A DNA stretch of 64,000 nt from Azonexus fungiphilus (GCF_003634965.1 NZ_RBXP01000020.1:62001-126000); one strand, 5' to 3'. Shown: positions 8,588-17,617, counted from the first letter of the stretch. A program made the numbers and translations. The notes: generated by a model not told the origin, from the sequence alone.

Positions 8588-8640
8588 CTTGGCTGGGCCG
8601 CCGGGAGGCTGGCTTGGCTAAAATAATAATGGTTCTTATT
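8588..8640 (-). promoter_or_regulatory. Fur box and GGCTGG leader upstream of sigma A
   Basis: The 13-bp box AATAAGAACCATT (minus strand; 8628-8640) sits in a longer A/T-rich stretch from 8620 to 8642 and is a variant of the AATGAGAACCATT box found before sigma C and D. Between the box and the ribosome site are two GGCTGG-type motifs on the plus strand (8588-8599 and 8607-8620), as in the other five sigma leaders. Regulation by Fur is inferred from the match and the repeated placement. Confidence 0.7.
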
Positions 8641-8662
8641 TTGCTACCAAGGCCGAATCGGG

Positions 8663-9859
8663 TCAAGGTCTTCCCGGGTGTGCCTTGCGCCCTTGTCGTT
8701 TCCGCCACCACAGGTAGACGCCGGTGAGCGAGAGCATGGCGACGACCAGGCCGAGGCCGGTGACCGCCAGGCGGTAGGGCAGGCCCCAGCGGTGGGCGAG
8801 ATGCAGCGTCAGCAGCCAGCTGGTGACGGTATCGCCGGCGGCGGCACCGGTCGGGCGGAAGCTGCCGAGCTGGCGGCCGTCGTTGGCGTCGAAGACCAGG
8901 CTGGTGTTGCCGCGTTTTTCGTTGACGTCGAGATCGCTGCGCACGCGGTAGTGGAAGCTGGCGCTGCGCGGGTCGTAGCGCAGGCTGCTTTCCTCGATCA
9001 CGGTGAAGCCGTGGCGATGGCTTTCTCCGGCCATCAGGTGGCGGGCGCGGGCCAGTGCCGCCGGCCAGTCCAGCCCCGGTTGCGGCTGTGCGGCCGCCCG
9101 TCGCGGCGCCAGCGCCCTCGGTTCCGGCTGGCGGGCGAACAGCGCGTCCATCACCGGCTGGTAGACCGCCGGCAGGTTGAAGGCGACGCTGCTCCAGGCG
9201 AAGACGAAGAGCAGTGCCCACGGCCACAGGCCGCCGGCGCGGTGGAGATCGTAGTGGCGCTGGTAAGTGCTGGCCGGTTGCCGCACTCGCCAGGCCGGCC
9301 GCCAGCGCCGCAACCAGGCGCGCCAGCCGGCCTGTGCCGGGTGTCGGGCGGGCGCCGGGAAAGTCAGCCAGGCGCCGGCGAAGCAGTCGATGGTCCACAG
9401 CAGGGCGACGATGCCGAGCAGCAGGACGCCGGTCCGGCCCAGCGCCAGCGACTGGTGCAGTTCGTAGATGAAGGGCGCCAGGTTGTGCAGGCCGTCGCCA
9501 ATTGCGCCGTGCCGGCGGGCGCCGAGCACGGCGCCGGTGTAGGGATCGACGAAGACGGTATCGACGGCCGGTGGCGGTGCCTGCACCCAGAAAATCGCCG
9601 CCCGCCCGGGTTGACCGTGGAGCATCAGGTAGTTGCTGGCGGCCTGCGGGTAGTGTTCGAGCACCGCCGCCCGCAACTGCAACGGCGGCAGCGCCGGCCG
9701 CCCGTCGGCGGGGACGGCGACCCGCAGCCAGCCGGGATTGATCGCCGCGTCGATTTCCTCGTACCAGACCAGCAGGCTGCCGGTCAGCCCGGCGATGACC
9801 AGGAACAGCGCCATCGCCAGACCGGCGACGCGGTGCAGCAGGACGATCTGCCGCCGCAC
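8663..9859 (-). CDS. PepSY-family inner-membrane protein, partner of receptor B (GTG start)
   Basis: This 398-aa protein has the same layout as the PepSY protein at 3242-4423: a first helix after LLHRVAG, a periplasmic PepSY-like domain, central helices near 140-215 and a last helix near 360-380 ending TGVYLWWRKRQ. Conserved His include LHRVAG, YELHQSLALG, YDLHRAGG and LTLHLAHRW. The GTG at 9857-9859 begins 5 nt after the receptor B stop codon, so it is almost certainly in the receptor B operon. A role in periplasmic ferric-siderophore reduction or inner-membrane transport is likely by family; the ligand is unknown. Confidence 0.87.
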   Translation of the reverse strand: MRRQIVLLHRVAGLAMALFLVIAGLTGSLLVWYEEIDAAINPGWLRVAVPADGRPALPPLQLRAAVLEHYPQAASNYLMLHGQPGRAAIFWVQAPPPAVDTVFVDPYTGAVLGARRHGAIGDGLHNLAPFIYELHQSLALGRTGVLLLGIVALLWTIDCFAGAWLTFPAPARHPAQAGWRAWLRRWRPAWRVRQPASTYQRHYDLHRAGGLWPWALLFVFAWSSVAFNLPAVYQPVMDALFARQPEPRALAPRRAAAQPQPGLDWPAALARARHLMAGESHRHGFTVIEESSLRYDPRSASFHYRVRSDLDVNEKRGNTSLVFDANDGRQLGSFRPTGAAAGDTVTSWLLTLHLAHRWGLPYRLAVTGLGLVVAMLSLTGVYLWWRKRQGRKAHPGRP

Positions 9860-9864
9860 GACGA

Positions 9865-12111
9865 TCAGAAGCGGGCGCTCAGGCCGATCCTGAATTCGCG
9901 TCCGGGTTCGCGCGAACCGACCACGCCTTCGTAGCCGGGAATGTGCTGGAAGTCCTCGGTGGTCGCGTGGTCGAGGTAGTCCTTGTCGAACAGGTTGCGG
10001 ATGCCGATGGTGACCGTGTAGTCGTCGCGGCCGGTCGGGCGCCAGCGGGCATAGACGTCATGGACGCCGTAGCCCGGCTTGTCGACCCGGCCGACGCTGG
10101 TCCGCTGGTCGTCGATGCCGCGCACGAAGCGGCCCTGCCAGCCCATTTCGAGGCGGTCGTTGAGCGCGTAGTCGAGGCTGGCGGTGACGGTGTTGCCCTG
10201 GCTGATGCCGAGCCCGTTGTTGGCGTAGCCGTTGGGGATGTCGTCGTTGAGGCGGAGCAGGTTGCGGTGGAAATTGACCGCCATGCTGACGCGTTCCAGC
10301 CGGTAGCCGGTGTGCAGCACGAAGCCGCGCGATTCGAGCCGGCCGACGTTCTCGTAGCGGTTGGGATTGCCGAGCGGGTCGGCGATCGCATTGTCGATGC
10401 GGGTCTGATAGACCTTGCCGCCGAAGCGCAGCCGCGGCGCCTCGTATTCGAAACCAACCTCGTTGGAGCGGGCCTTCTCCGCCTTCAGGCCGGGGGCGTT
10501 GGTCGCCACCGACATCTTGAAGGCGTCCATGTTGCCCGGTCCGCGCAGCGAGCGCGAATGCCCGGCGAGCAGCAGCAGTTCCGGGGTCAACGCGTAGCTG
10601 AAGCCGATATTCGGGCTGTAGCCGCTGGCCGTCAGGCGCTTGCCGCTGTCGTCGACCACTTCGTAGCGGTCGTGGCGGACGCCGATGTCCATGTGCAGCG
10701 GCTCGGCCAGCTGGATGCGGTCCTGGACGAAGACGCCGCGCACCTTGCCGTGGCCGTTCTCCTCATGCGGATTGGCCCGCGAACCGGCGTTGACCTTGTC
10801 CTTGCGGTAGTCGGCGCCGTAGGTCAGGCGGTGGTTGGCGAAGCTGCTGGTGTTGCGCAGGTCGAAGCCGCGCGATTCCATCTGCGCAAGATAGAGGCCC
10901 CAGCGGTCGGTGATGTCCTGTTCGAAATCGGTTCTGGTCTGGTACACGTTGGCGGCCAGGTCGATCAGCGGATTGTCCGACTTCCAGGTGTAGCCGGCGT
11001 TCCAGGTCTGGCGCTCGCTGTTCATCGGGTAGGCCTTGTTCCACGAGCTGCGTACCCATTGCGGGCGCTGGTTGCGCATGCCTTCGTTCTGGTGGCGGTC
11101 GTAGGTCAGGCGCAGGGTCTGTTCGCGGGTCAGCTTGCCGACCACCTTGAAGAAGTTCGAGTCCTGCTCGGCGCCGGTGCTGTATACCCGCTTGCCGCCG
11201 CCGTCGCGGTAGTCGGTCTGGTCCTGGTGGGTGAGCGAGGCCATCGCCGACCATTGTTCGCCGAGGCGGCCGAAGACCGTGGCGTGCGCCTTGTAGCCTT
11301 CGGCGTTGCTGGTGTATTCGGCCTTGACCAGGGCGCCGGCCCGTTCGCCCTGGCGCAGCAGCTCCTCCGGGTCCTTGGTGATGAAGCGGACGGCGCCGCC
11401 GAGGGCACCCGGGCCGGCGGTGGCGTCGACGACGCCGGGCATGATCTCGACCCGGCTGATCAGCTCGGGCTCCAGTTGCAGGCGGCCGGCGTGGTGAAAG
11501 GCGCGGTTGCCCTGGACGGTGCCGTCGATCGAGACGCTGACCAGGGTGTCCTCGATGCCGCGCACGAAGATCTTCTGGGCGATGCCGTGGCCGCCGCCGA
11601 CGGCGACTTCCGGCTGGCCGGCGAAGATGTCCTCGAGGTCGTTGGCGGCGTGGCGCTGCAGGGTCCGGGCGGTGACCCGACCGGGCGTCGCGGCGCTGCC
11701 GGCGAGCCCGGCGGTGACCCGCACCGGCGCCAGCGTGGTTTCGCCGGCAGCGGTCGGCGCGCGGACAACGCGGCGCAGGCCGTACTTGCCGGCGGCGTCG
11801 CGGAAGCCTTCGAGGCCGCTGCCGTCGAGCAGCCGGTCGAGGCCTTCCTGCGGCGTGTAGGTGCCGCGCAGGCCGGCGCTGTTGAGGCCGCTCACCAGTT
11901 CGCTGGGAAAGGCGAGCAGGATGCCGGCCTCGCGGCCGAAGCGGTTGAGCGCGTTTTCCAGTGAGCCGGGGCCGATGTCGTATTTCTTGCGCGCGCTGGC
12001 CGCGCTGCTGGCGGCGGCATCGGCAAGGGCGGCCGGCGGCAGGCCGGCACAGACGGCGAGGGCGACGGCGACGCCGATCAGGGTGCGGCGGCAGGGATGG
12101 TCTTGGGTCAT
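9865..12111 (-). CDS. TonB-dependent receptor B with STN domain, unusual plug
   Basis: This 748-aa receptor has a signal peptide (MTQDHPCRRTLIG... to ALADA), an STN domain (about 40-110, KKYDIGPGSLENAL), a plug and a barrel ending FRIGLSARF. The plug differs from the other five STN receptors: it lacks the ETPQ(S/T)I motif and instead has GHGIAQKIFVRGIED, SVSIDGTVQGNRAFHH and ISRVEIMPG, closer to Cir/heme-type than to hydroxamate receptors. The ligand is unknown. The ATG at 12111 has AAGGA 8 nt upstream. An ATG at 12141 with GGAGGG upstream is an equally plausible start (758 aa). It is the shortest of the STN receptors. Confidence 0.9.
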   Translation of the reverse strand: MTQDHPCRRTLIGVAVALAVCAGLPPAALADAAASSAASARKKYDIGPGSLENALNRFGREAGILLAFPSELVSGLNSAGLRGTYTPQEGLDRLLDGSGLEGFRDAAGKYGLRRVVRAPTAAGETTLAPVRVTAGLAGSAATPGRVTARTLQRHAANDLEDIFAGQPEVAVGGGHGIAQKIFVRGIEDTLVSVSIDGTVQGNRAFHHAGRLQLEPELISRVEIMPGVVDATAGPGALGGAVRFITKDPEELLRQGERAGALVKAEYTSNAEGYKAHATVFGRLGEQWSAMASLTHQDQTDYRDGGGKRVYSTGAEQDSNFFKVVGKLTREQTLRLTYDRHQNEGMRNQRPQWVRSSWNKAYPMNSERQTWNAGYTWKSDNPLIDLAANVYQTRTDFEQDITDRWGLYLAQMESRGFDLRNTSSFANHRLTYGADYRKDKVNAGSRANPHEENGHGKVRGVFVQDRIQLAEPLHMDIGVRHDRYEVVDDSGKRLTASGYSPNIGFSYALTPELLLLAGHSRSLRGPGNMDAFKMSVATNAPGLKAEKARSNEVGFEYEAPRLRFGGKVYQTRIDNAIADPLGNPNRYENVGRLESRGFVLHTGYRLERVSMAVNFHRNLLRLNDDIPNGYANNGLGISQGNTVTASLDYALNDRLEMGWQGRFVRGIDDQRTSVGRVDKPGYGVHDVYARWRPTGRDDYTVTIGIRNLFDKDYLDHATTEDFQHIPGYEGVVGSREPGREFRIGLSARF

Positions 12112-12203
12112 GGTCGAATCCTTGAATGGGTTGGCAAGCATCGAGGCTTACCCTCCATGTCTCTTCAGATCCGCAAACAGCTCAGCCCGGCGAAAATATT
12201 TTT

Positions 12204-13217
12204 TCAGCCGCGCGCCGCCGGCCTGACCGTTGCCCAGTAGCGGGTCAGGTAGTGGATCTCGACCGGCAGCGTGCTGCGCAGTGCGTCGAGGATGCGTTCG
12301 GGGTCGGCCAGCGGGAAGGAGCCGGAGATGCGCAGTTCGCCGACCGCCGGGTCGCAATGCAGGCGGCCGCGGCGGTGGCGGTCGAGTTCGGCGACGAAAT
12401 CGGCCAGGCGCATCCGGCTGGCGACCAGCATCTCGTCCTGCCAGGCGATCCGGTCGGCGTCGGCATGGCCGGTGGCGAGCACCGCCGGCTCGGCGAATTC
12501 GGCGCTTTCGCCGGCGTCGACCGTCAACCGGCGACGGTCGCCGGCCGGGCGGATCTCGACCGCACCGGCAAAAACGTCGAGGCGGGTGCGGTCGTCGTGC
12601 AGGCGCACCGCGAAGCGGGTGCCAAGCGGCGTCAGCTCGCCGTGCGGCGTCGTCACCCGGAAGCGGCGGGGCGGCGCGTGGGCCTCGTCGCGGCCGGTAT
12701 CGACCAGGATTTCGCCGCGCAGCAACTGGACTTCGCGGGTTTTTGCCGAAAAAACCAGGTTGACCGCCGAATCGCTGTTGAGCAGCAAGCGGCTGCCGTC
12801 GGCCAGTTGCAGGCGCCGCCGCTGACCGGTGCCGCTGCGCTCGTCGGCGACCCAGGCCGGCCACGGCGTCTGGCGCTCGACCGCGAGCAGCGAGCCGCCG
12901 GCAAACAGGGCGCCGGCGAGCAGCTTGATCGCCTGCCGCCGGCTGCGCGACGCCGGCCGGCTCAGCGCCGCCCGGGCCAGCGCCGAACCGAGCGGCGAAG
13001 CCAGGCTGCCGAGCCGGGCATTGACCGTCTCGATGTGCTGCCATGCCGCTTCGTGCGCCGGGTCGCGGGCGCGCCAGTCGCGGATCGCCTGCTCGATGCC
13101 GCTGCCCGGCGCCGCCGTCTGCAGTTCGACCAGCCAGGTCACCGCCTGCCGGGCAATTTCACGGTCGACGGCGGTTTTCGGCAAAAAACCGTCGGCTGGC
13201 GGCAAGTGTTCGATCAT
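12204..13217 (-). CDS. FecR-type anti-sigma factor B
   Basis: This 337-aa protein has an N-terminal DUF4880 region (RQAVTWLVELQ and DWRARDPAHEAAWQHI), a membrane helix near 110-130 (AIKLLAGALFAGGSLLAV), a FecR domain with GQRRRLQLADGSRLLLNSDSAV and LTPLGTRFAVRL, and a C-terminal domain ending PVEIHYLTRYWATV. The ATG overlaps the sigma B stop codon by 4 nt (ATGA). Within the FecR domain, RRLTVDAGES is encoded by DNA containing GTCGACCGTC, a half match to the dispersed palindrome. Confidence 0.93.
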   Translation of the reverse strand: MIEHLPPADGFLPKTAVDREIARQAVTWLVELQTAAPGSGIEQAIRDWRARDPAHEAAWQHIETVNARLGSLASPLGSALARAALSRPASRSRRQAIKLLAGALFAGGSLLAVERQTPWPAWVADERSGTGQRRRLQLADGSRLLLNSDSAVNLVFSAKTREVQLLRGEILVDTGRDEAHAPPRRFRVTTPHGELTPLGTRFAVRLHDDRTRLDVFAGAVEIRPAGDRRRLTVDAGESAEFAEPAVLATGHADADRIAWQDEMLVASRMRLADFVAELDRHRRGRLHCDPAVGELRISGSFPLADPERILDALRSTLPVEIHYLTRYWATVRPAARG

Positions 13218-13711
13218 TCGAGATCCAGCGCGAAATAGCAGCGGGCGCCGGCCTTGACCAGGTAGCGCTTGACCGAGCTGAGCGAAATCCCCAGCTCGGC
13301 GGCGATTTCGCCGTGGCTCATGCCGTCGAGCTGGGCGTGCAGGAAGCAGCGCTTGACCACCGCCGGCAGCCCGTCGAGCAGGCGGTCGATCTCGACCAGT
13401 GCATCGATCAGGCAGGCCTTTTCCTCGGCCGACGGCGCCAGGGCCTGCGGCCACTGCGCCAGCGTCTCGAGGAAGGCCCGCTCGATCCGCTGGTGCCGCC
13501 AGTGGTTGGCCAGCACGCGCTGGGCGACGGTGAGCAGGAAGGCGCGCGGCTCCTCGAGCCGCGGCATCTCGTCGCGGCGGAGCAGGCGCAGGTAGGTGTC
13601 GTGCACCAGGTCAGCGGCCTGGTGCGCGCAGCCCAGCTTCTTGCGCAGCCAGGCATGCAGCCAGCGATGGTGATCGGCGTACAGTTCGGCGACGGGATGG
13701 GCAGCGGACAC
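13214..13711 (-). CDS. FecI-type ECF sigma factor B (GTG start)
   Basis: This 165-aa ECF sigma factor has region 2 ELYADHHRWLHAWLRKKLG and DLVHDTYLRLL, and region 4 PAVVKRCFLHAQLDGMSHGEIAAELGISLSS. The start is GTG at 13709-13711 with GGAG 8 nt upstream. It has the 4-nt stop/start overlap with FecR B, so sigma and anti-sigma are made together. It should control receptor B and its PepSY partner. Confidence 0.94.
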   Translation of the reverse strand: MSAAHPVAELYADHHRWLHAWLRKKLGCAHQAADLVHDTYLRLLRRDEMPRLEEPRAFLLTVAQRVLANHWRHQRIERAFLETLAQWPQALAPSAEEKACLIDALVEIDRLLDGLPAVVKRCFLHAQLDGMSHGEIAAELGISLSSVKRYLVKAGARCYFALDLE

Positions 13712-13739
13712 GGGCGACTCCGGAAGGGGAACAGGACCG

Positions 13740-13787
13740 TTGGCTGGCTACCCGAGGGTTGGCTGGCTATCGAGAATTGTTCTTATT
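13740..13787 (-). promoter_or_regulatory. Fur box and GGCTGGCT leader upstream of sigma B
   Basis: The box reads AATAAGAACAATT on the minus strand (13775-13787), 63 nt upstream of the GTG. Two TTGGCTGGCTA motifs (13740-13750 and 13759-13769, plus strand) fill the leader. The leader starts only 23 nt from the end of the Fur-like gene, so read-through from that operon is possible. Confidence 0.65.
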
Positions 13788-13810
13788 TTCCGATGCGCAG
13801 CGGCTTGCCG

Positions 13811-14299
13811 TCAATCCTTGAAAATTGCCCGAATCTTGCGGTCGACCGTCGGATTGCCCGGTTTTTCAAGGCTCGGCGCGTTTTCGTCCACGCTCAGGCG
13901 CAGGCTGAGCGTGCCGATGTCGGCGCCTTGTTCGAGCGCGTGCTGGTCGATGCAGGCACGCAGGACGCTGTCGTCAATGACCAGTTCGCGGCCGTCGGGC
14001 AGGCTCAGGCGGAGCCGACTGAGCGCCGGCTGGTTGGCGGCGAGGCGGTACACCGCCTGGCCGCTGGGATTGCGCGCGCGGTGCAGGAGGCCGCCCTGGG
14101 CGAGTTCGGCGAGCACCCGGTAGGCGCTGGAAATGCGCCCGGGCTGGCCGTCGTGCATCCAGGCGCGGAGGATGTCCTCGGGGCGAAAGAAGCGCTGCGG
14201 CTGCTTGCGCATTTCGGCGAGCACCGCGAGGCGCGAGGCGGTGACGCGCAAGCCGTGTTTCTGCAGCAGGCGTTCGGGTGACAGGGTCTCACTGGGCAT
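13811..14299 (-). CDS. Divergent Fur-family regulator lacking canonical metal ligands
   Basis: This 162-aa protein matches the Fur winged-helix domain: LLQKHGLRVTASRLAVLAEM (about 11-30), FFRPEDILRAW (37-47), GRISSAYRVLAELAQGGLLHR (54-74) and VYRL (83-86). In Fur the next segment carries the HHHDH and CxxC metal ligands; here it reads NQPALSRLRLSLPDG with none of them, and only one Cys (116) remains in the region. Iron sensing by the usual sites is therefore doubtful. The C-terminal tail NPTVDRKIRAIFKD is encoded by a copy of the dispersed palindrome. The ATG overlaps the NodT-like gene stop by 1 nt (TGATG), making it the last gene of the eight-gene export operon. Its target and signal are unknown. 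Confidence 0.8.
   Translation of the reverse strand: MPSETLSPERLLQKHGLRVTASRLAVLAEMRKQPQRFFRPEDILRAWMHDGQPGRISSAYRVLAELAQGGLLHRARNPSGQAVYRLAANQPALSRLRLSLPDGRELVIDDSVLRACIDQHALEQGADIGTLSLRLSVDENAPSLEKPGNPTVDRKIRAIFKD
13817..13870. repeat. Dispersed palindrome, copy 3 (10-bp core in a 54-bp imperfect dyad), inside a gene end
   Basis: The exact core CGGTCGACCG is at 13839-13848. Arms extend to CTTGAAAA / TTTTTCAAG at the outer ends, and ATTGCCCG occurs on both sides in the same orientation. It encodes the last residues of the Fur-like protein, so the element seems to have supplied a new C-terminus. Confidence 0.7.
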
Positions 14300-15678
14300 C
14301 AGGATCTTTCCTCCGGGGAAGGCCGCTGCCAGCCGCCGCCGAGGGCGCGGAACAGCGCGACGGCGGCGCGCTGGCGGGCGAGGCGGTCGGCGAGCAACTG
14401 GTGGCGGGCGGCGTGCAGGGTGCGCTGGCTGTCGAGCAGGTCGATCATCGCCAGCGCGCCGGCACGGTAGCGGGCCTCGGCGCGTTGCCAGGCGATCTCG
14501 GCCTGGCGCACGACCTCGGCCTGGGCGGCGAGCTGCGCGGCGCTGCCGGCGCCGGCGTTGAGCGCCGTCTGGGTGTCGGCGAAAGCGGCGACGATGGCGG
14601 CGTGGTAGGCGTGCACCAGGCCTTCGCGGCGCGCCTGCTCGGCTGCGTGGCGGGCGCTCAGGCGGCCGCCGTCGAAGAGCGGCCGGGCCAGCGTGGCGAA
14701 CAGGCTGCTGGCCGGGCTGGCGAAGAGGTCGGCCAGCTGGCTGCCGCCGGCGAGGACGCTGGCGCCCAGGTTGATGCTGGGCAGCAGGGCGGCACGGGCG
14801 GCGGCGACGTCGGCGTCGGCGGCAGCCAGTGCCGCCTCGGCGCGGGCCAGGTCGGGGCGGCGGCGCAACAGCTCGCTGGGCAGGCCGGCATCGACCGCCG
14901 GCAGCGGCAGTTGGTCGAGGTCCACCGCCTGCGGCTCGACGCTGGTGCTGCGGCCGAGCAGGGCGCCGAGGGCCAGGCAGCCGTTGTCGTATTCGAGGCG
15001 CAGCGCCGCCAGGCTGCGCTGGCGCTCGCCGAGCAGGCCGCGCTGGCGGGCGACGTCGAGCGGATCGGCACTGCCGGCGCGCAGGCGGATTTCGGTCAGC
15101 GCCAGGGTGCGCTCGACGAGCAGCCGGTCGGCCTCGGCGATGGCGATCTGGGCGCGCAGCGCCTGCACCCCCAGCCACAGGTTGGCGACATTGGCGGCCA
15201 GGCTCAGGCGCAGCGCCGCCCGGTCGTGGCGGCTGAAATCGACGCCGGCGCGGGCGGCGTCGCGCAAGGCCTGCTGGCGGCCCCAGAGGTCGAGCTCGTA
15301 GCTGGCGGCAAGGCTGGCGCCGTGGCGGGTGCGCTCGTTGTCGCCGCTGCCGCCGTTGCGCGCGCCGCGCAGCTCGAGGTCGAGACCGGGCCAGCGGCCG
15401 GCGCCGGCGGCGCGGGCGACCGCCTCGGCCTGGCGCTCGGCGGCCGCGGCGACGGCCAGGTCGGGGGCGCGCGCCAGGGCTTCGTCGATCAGCGCCGCCA
15501 GTTCGGCGTTGCCGAAGGCCTGCCAGTCGAGGCGCTCGGGCGGCGTTGCCGGCGCTGCCGGCTGCTCAAGCCGCCACTGCGCCGGCAGCGCGAAGTCGGG
15601 AAGGGCCGGCGGCGCGCTCGCGCAGCCGCCGAGCAGGGGCAGCAGCAGCCAGGAAAGACGGGACGGGGCAGGGAACAT
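14299..15678 (-). CDS. NodT/OpmQ-type outer-membrane efflux lipoprotein
   Basis: This 459-aa outer-membrane factor has a lipoprotein signal peptide with lipobox LLGGC (Cys19), then two TolC-like repeats (VAAAAERQAEAV near 70 and RRRPDLARAEAAL near 270). It should form the outer-membrane duct for the MacA/MacB-like pair encoded immediately upstream in the operon. The ATG at 15676-15678 has GGAG 10 nt upstream and begins at the signal peptide; an upstream ATG at 15696 would overlap macB. By context it is the OpmQ counterpart of a PvdRT-OpmQ-like siderophore exporter. Confidence 0.92.
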   Translation of the reverse strand: MFPAPSRLSWLLLPLLGGCASAPPALPDFALPAQWRLEQPAAPATPPERLDWQAFGNAELAALIDEALARAPDLAVAAAAERQAEAVARAAGAGRWPGLDLELRGARNGGSGDNERTRHGASLAASYELDLWGRQQALRDAARAGVDFSRHDRAALRLSLAANVANLWLGVQALRAQIAIAEADRLLVERTLALTEIRLRAGSADPLDVARQRGLLGERQRSLAALRLEYDNGCLALGALLGRSTSVEPQAVDLDQLPLPAVDAGLPSELLRRRPDLARAEAALAAADADVAAARAALLPSINLGASVLAGGSQLADLFASPASSLFATLARPLFDGGRLSARHAAEQARREGLVHAYHAAIVAAFADTQTALNAGAGSAAQLAAQAEVVRQAEIAWQRAEARYRAGALAMIDLLDSQRTLHAARHQLLADRLARQRAAVALFRALGGGWQRPSPEERS

Positions 15679-15682
15679 CGCT

Positions 15683-17617
15683 TCACTCTCCGGCAAGCGC
15701 GACCACAGGGTCGAGGCGCGCGGCCTGGCGGGCCGGCAGCCAGCCGAACACCAGGCCGGTGGCGATGGCGCAGGCGCAGGCGCCGACGATCGCGGTCAAC
15801 GAGAAAACCACCGGGATGTCCCAGAGCAGCAGCGCGAAGCCGATCGCCAGGCCGCTGCCGGCACCGACCAGACCGCCGCTCAGGGCGATCAGAACGGCCT
15901 CGGTCAGGAACTGGCGCTGGATGTCGCGCTGGCGGGCGCCGGTAGCCATGCGGATGCCGATCTCGCGGGTGCGTTCGCGCACCGTCATCAGCATCACGTT
16001 CATCACGCCGATGCCGCCGACGACCAGCGAGACGGCGGCGATCAGGCTGAGCATCATGGTCATCGCGTCGCGCGTGCGCATTTCCGCCTTGATCCTGGCG
16101 GCGGCGTTGCCGATGCCGAAATCGACGCGGCCGTGGCGTTCGGCGAGCAGGCGGCCGATCGTCGCCTCGGCCTGGTCGACGAGATCGGCCGAGACGACGT
16201 CGACGATGCTGTAGTCGGGCTGCGTCTGCGTCTTGTACACGCGGGCGCGGCCGGCGCGGTAGGGGATGTACACCATGTCGTCGTAGTTCTGCCCCCAGCC
16301 GTCGGCGCCGCGGCTGCTCATCACGCCGATGATCTCGAAGGGCGCGTTGCCGATCAGCAGGTGGCGGCCGATCGGGTCGGTGCCGCCGGGAAAGAAGTTC
16401 TGGTAGGCCTTGTGGCCGACGACGACGACCGGGGCCAGCTCGTCGTGCTCGCGGCGGTCGAAGAAGCGGCCGCGTTCGACCGGCCAGCGGAAGATTTCCG
16501 GCAGCGCCTCGCTCCCGGCGAAAACGTAGAGGTTGCGGTCGACGTTGCCGTGGCGCACCGAAATCGGGTCGCCGATCACCGGCATCAGTTGACGCACCTC
16601 GGGCAGGGCGCGGATCGCCTCGAGGTCGTCGTCGCTGATCGTGCCGACCGGGCCGCCGGTGTCCGGGGCCTTGCTGCCCAGGTACATGATCGTCGTGCCC
16701 ATGCTGCCCATCTGCTCGACGACGCGTTGGCGGGCGCCGGCGCCGATGGCCAGCATCAGGATCACCGAGGCGACGCCGATGACGATGCCGAGCAGGGTCA
16801 GCCCGGTGCGCCCGCGGTTGATGCGCATCGCCCGCCAGGCGGTGCGCGCCGCCTCGGCCAGCTCGTCGCGCAGGCGGGCGGCCGGGGCGCTGGCGGCCGG
16901 CAGTTCCGGGACGCTCACGGTCGACCCCGGCGGCGGGCCGGAATCGCGGGTGATGCGGCCGTCGTGGATTTCGATGACGCGTTCGGCCTGGGCGGCGACC
17001 TCGCGGTCGTGGGTGATCAGGATGACGGTGTGGCCGGCGGCGGCGAGTTCGCGCAGCAGCGCCATGACCTCGGCGCCGCTGTGCGAGTCGAGGGCGCCGG
17101 TCGGTTCGTCGGCGAGGATGATGCGGCCGCCGTTGATCAGCGCGCGGGCGATCGAGACGCGCTGCTGCTGGCCGCCGGAAAGCTGGTTGGGGCGGTGTTC
17201 GAGGCGCTCGCCGAGGCCCAGGCGGGCGAGCAGGGCGCTGGCCCGGGCGCGCCGCTCGGCCTCGGGAATGCCGGCGTAGAGGGCGGGGATCTCGACGTTC
17301 TCGCGGGCGCTTTCGCTGGCGATCAGGTGGTAGCCCTGGAAGACGAAGCCGAAGGCCTCGCGGCGCAGCCAGGCCAGGCGGTCGGCGTCGAAGCCGGCGA
17401 CGTCGCGGCCGGCGAAACGGTAGCTGCCGGCGCTCGGCCGGTCGAGGCAGCCGATGATGTGCATCAGCGTCGACTTGCCCGAGCCGGAGGCGCCGACGAT
17501 GGCGACGAACTCGCCGGCGGCGATGCGCAGGTCGATGCCGTGCAGGACCTCGACCTCGGGCCGGTCGCCGCCGCCGTAGCGCTTGCGGATGCCGGCCAGT
17601 TCGATCAGCGGCGTCAC
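15683..17617 (-). CDS. MacB/PvdT-like ABC exporter, ATPase-permease fusion (GTG start)
   Basis: This 644-aa inner-membrane exporter matches the E. coli MacB length (648 aa). The N-terminal ATPase has Walker A GASGSGKST (42-50), signature LSGGQQQR and Walker B IILADEP. The C-terminal half has a first helix (GLTLLGIVIGVASVILMLAIGAG), a large periplasmic MacB core domain and three terminal helices (ending in the FtsX-like segment LPARQAARLDPVVALAGE). The GTG at 17615-17617 overlaps the macA stop by 4 nt. With the MacA-like and NodT-like partners it should span the envelope and expel periplasmic substrates; in pseudomonads the homologous PvdRT-OpmQ exports recycled pyoverdine. Confidence 0.93.
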   Translation of the reverse strand: MTPLIELAGIRKRYGGGDRPEVEVLHGIDLRIAAGEFVAIVGASGSGKSTLMHIIGCLDRPSAGSYRFAGRDVAGFDADRLAWLRREAFGFVFQGYHLIASESARENVEIPALYAGIPEAERRARASALLARLGLGERLEHRPNQLSGGQQQRVSIARALINGGRIILADEPTGALDSHSGAEVMALLRELAAAGHTVILITHDREVAAQAERVIEIHDGRITRDSGPPPGSTVSVPELPAASAPAARLRDELAEAARTAWRAMRINRGRTGLTLLGIVIGVASVILMLAIGAGARQRVVEQMGSMGTTIMYLGSKAPDTGGPVGTISDDDLEAIRALPEVRQLMPVIGDPISVRHGNVDRNLYVFAGSEALPEIFRWPVERGRFFDRREHDELAPVVVVGHKAYQNFFPGGTDPIGRHLLIGNAPFEIIGVMSSRGADGWGQNYDDMVYIPYRAGRARVYKTQTQPDYSIVDVVSADLVDQAEATIGRLLAERHGRVDFGIGNAAARIKAEMRTRDAMTMMLSLIAAVSLVVGGIGVMNVMLMTVRERTREIGIRMATGARQRDIQRQFLTEAVLIALSGGLVGAGSGLAIGFALLLWDIPVVFSLTAIVGACACAIATGLVFGWLPARQAARLDPVVALAGE

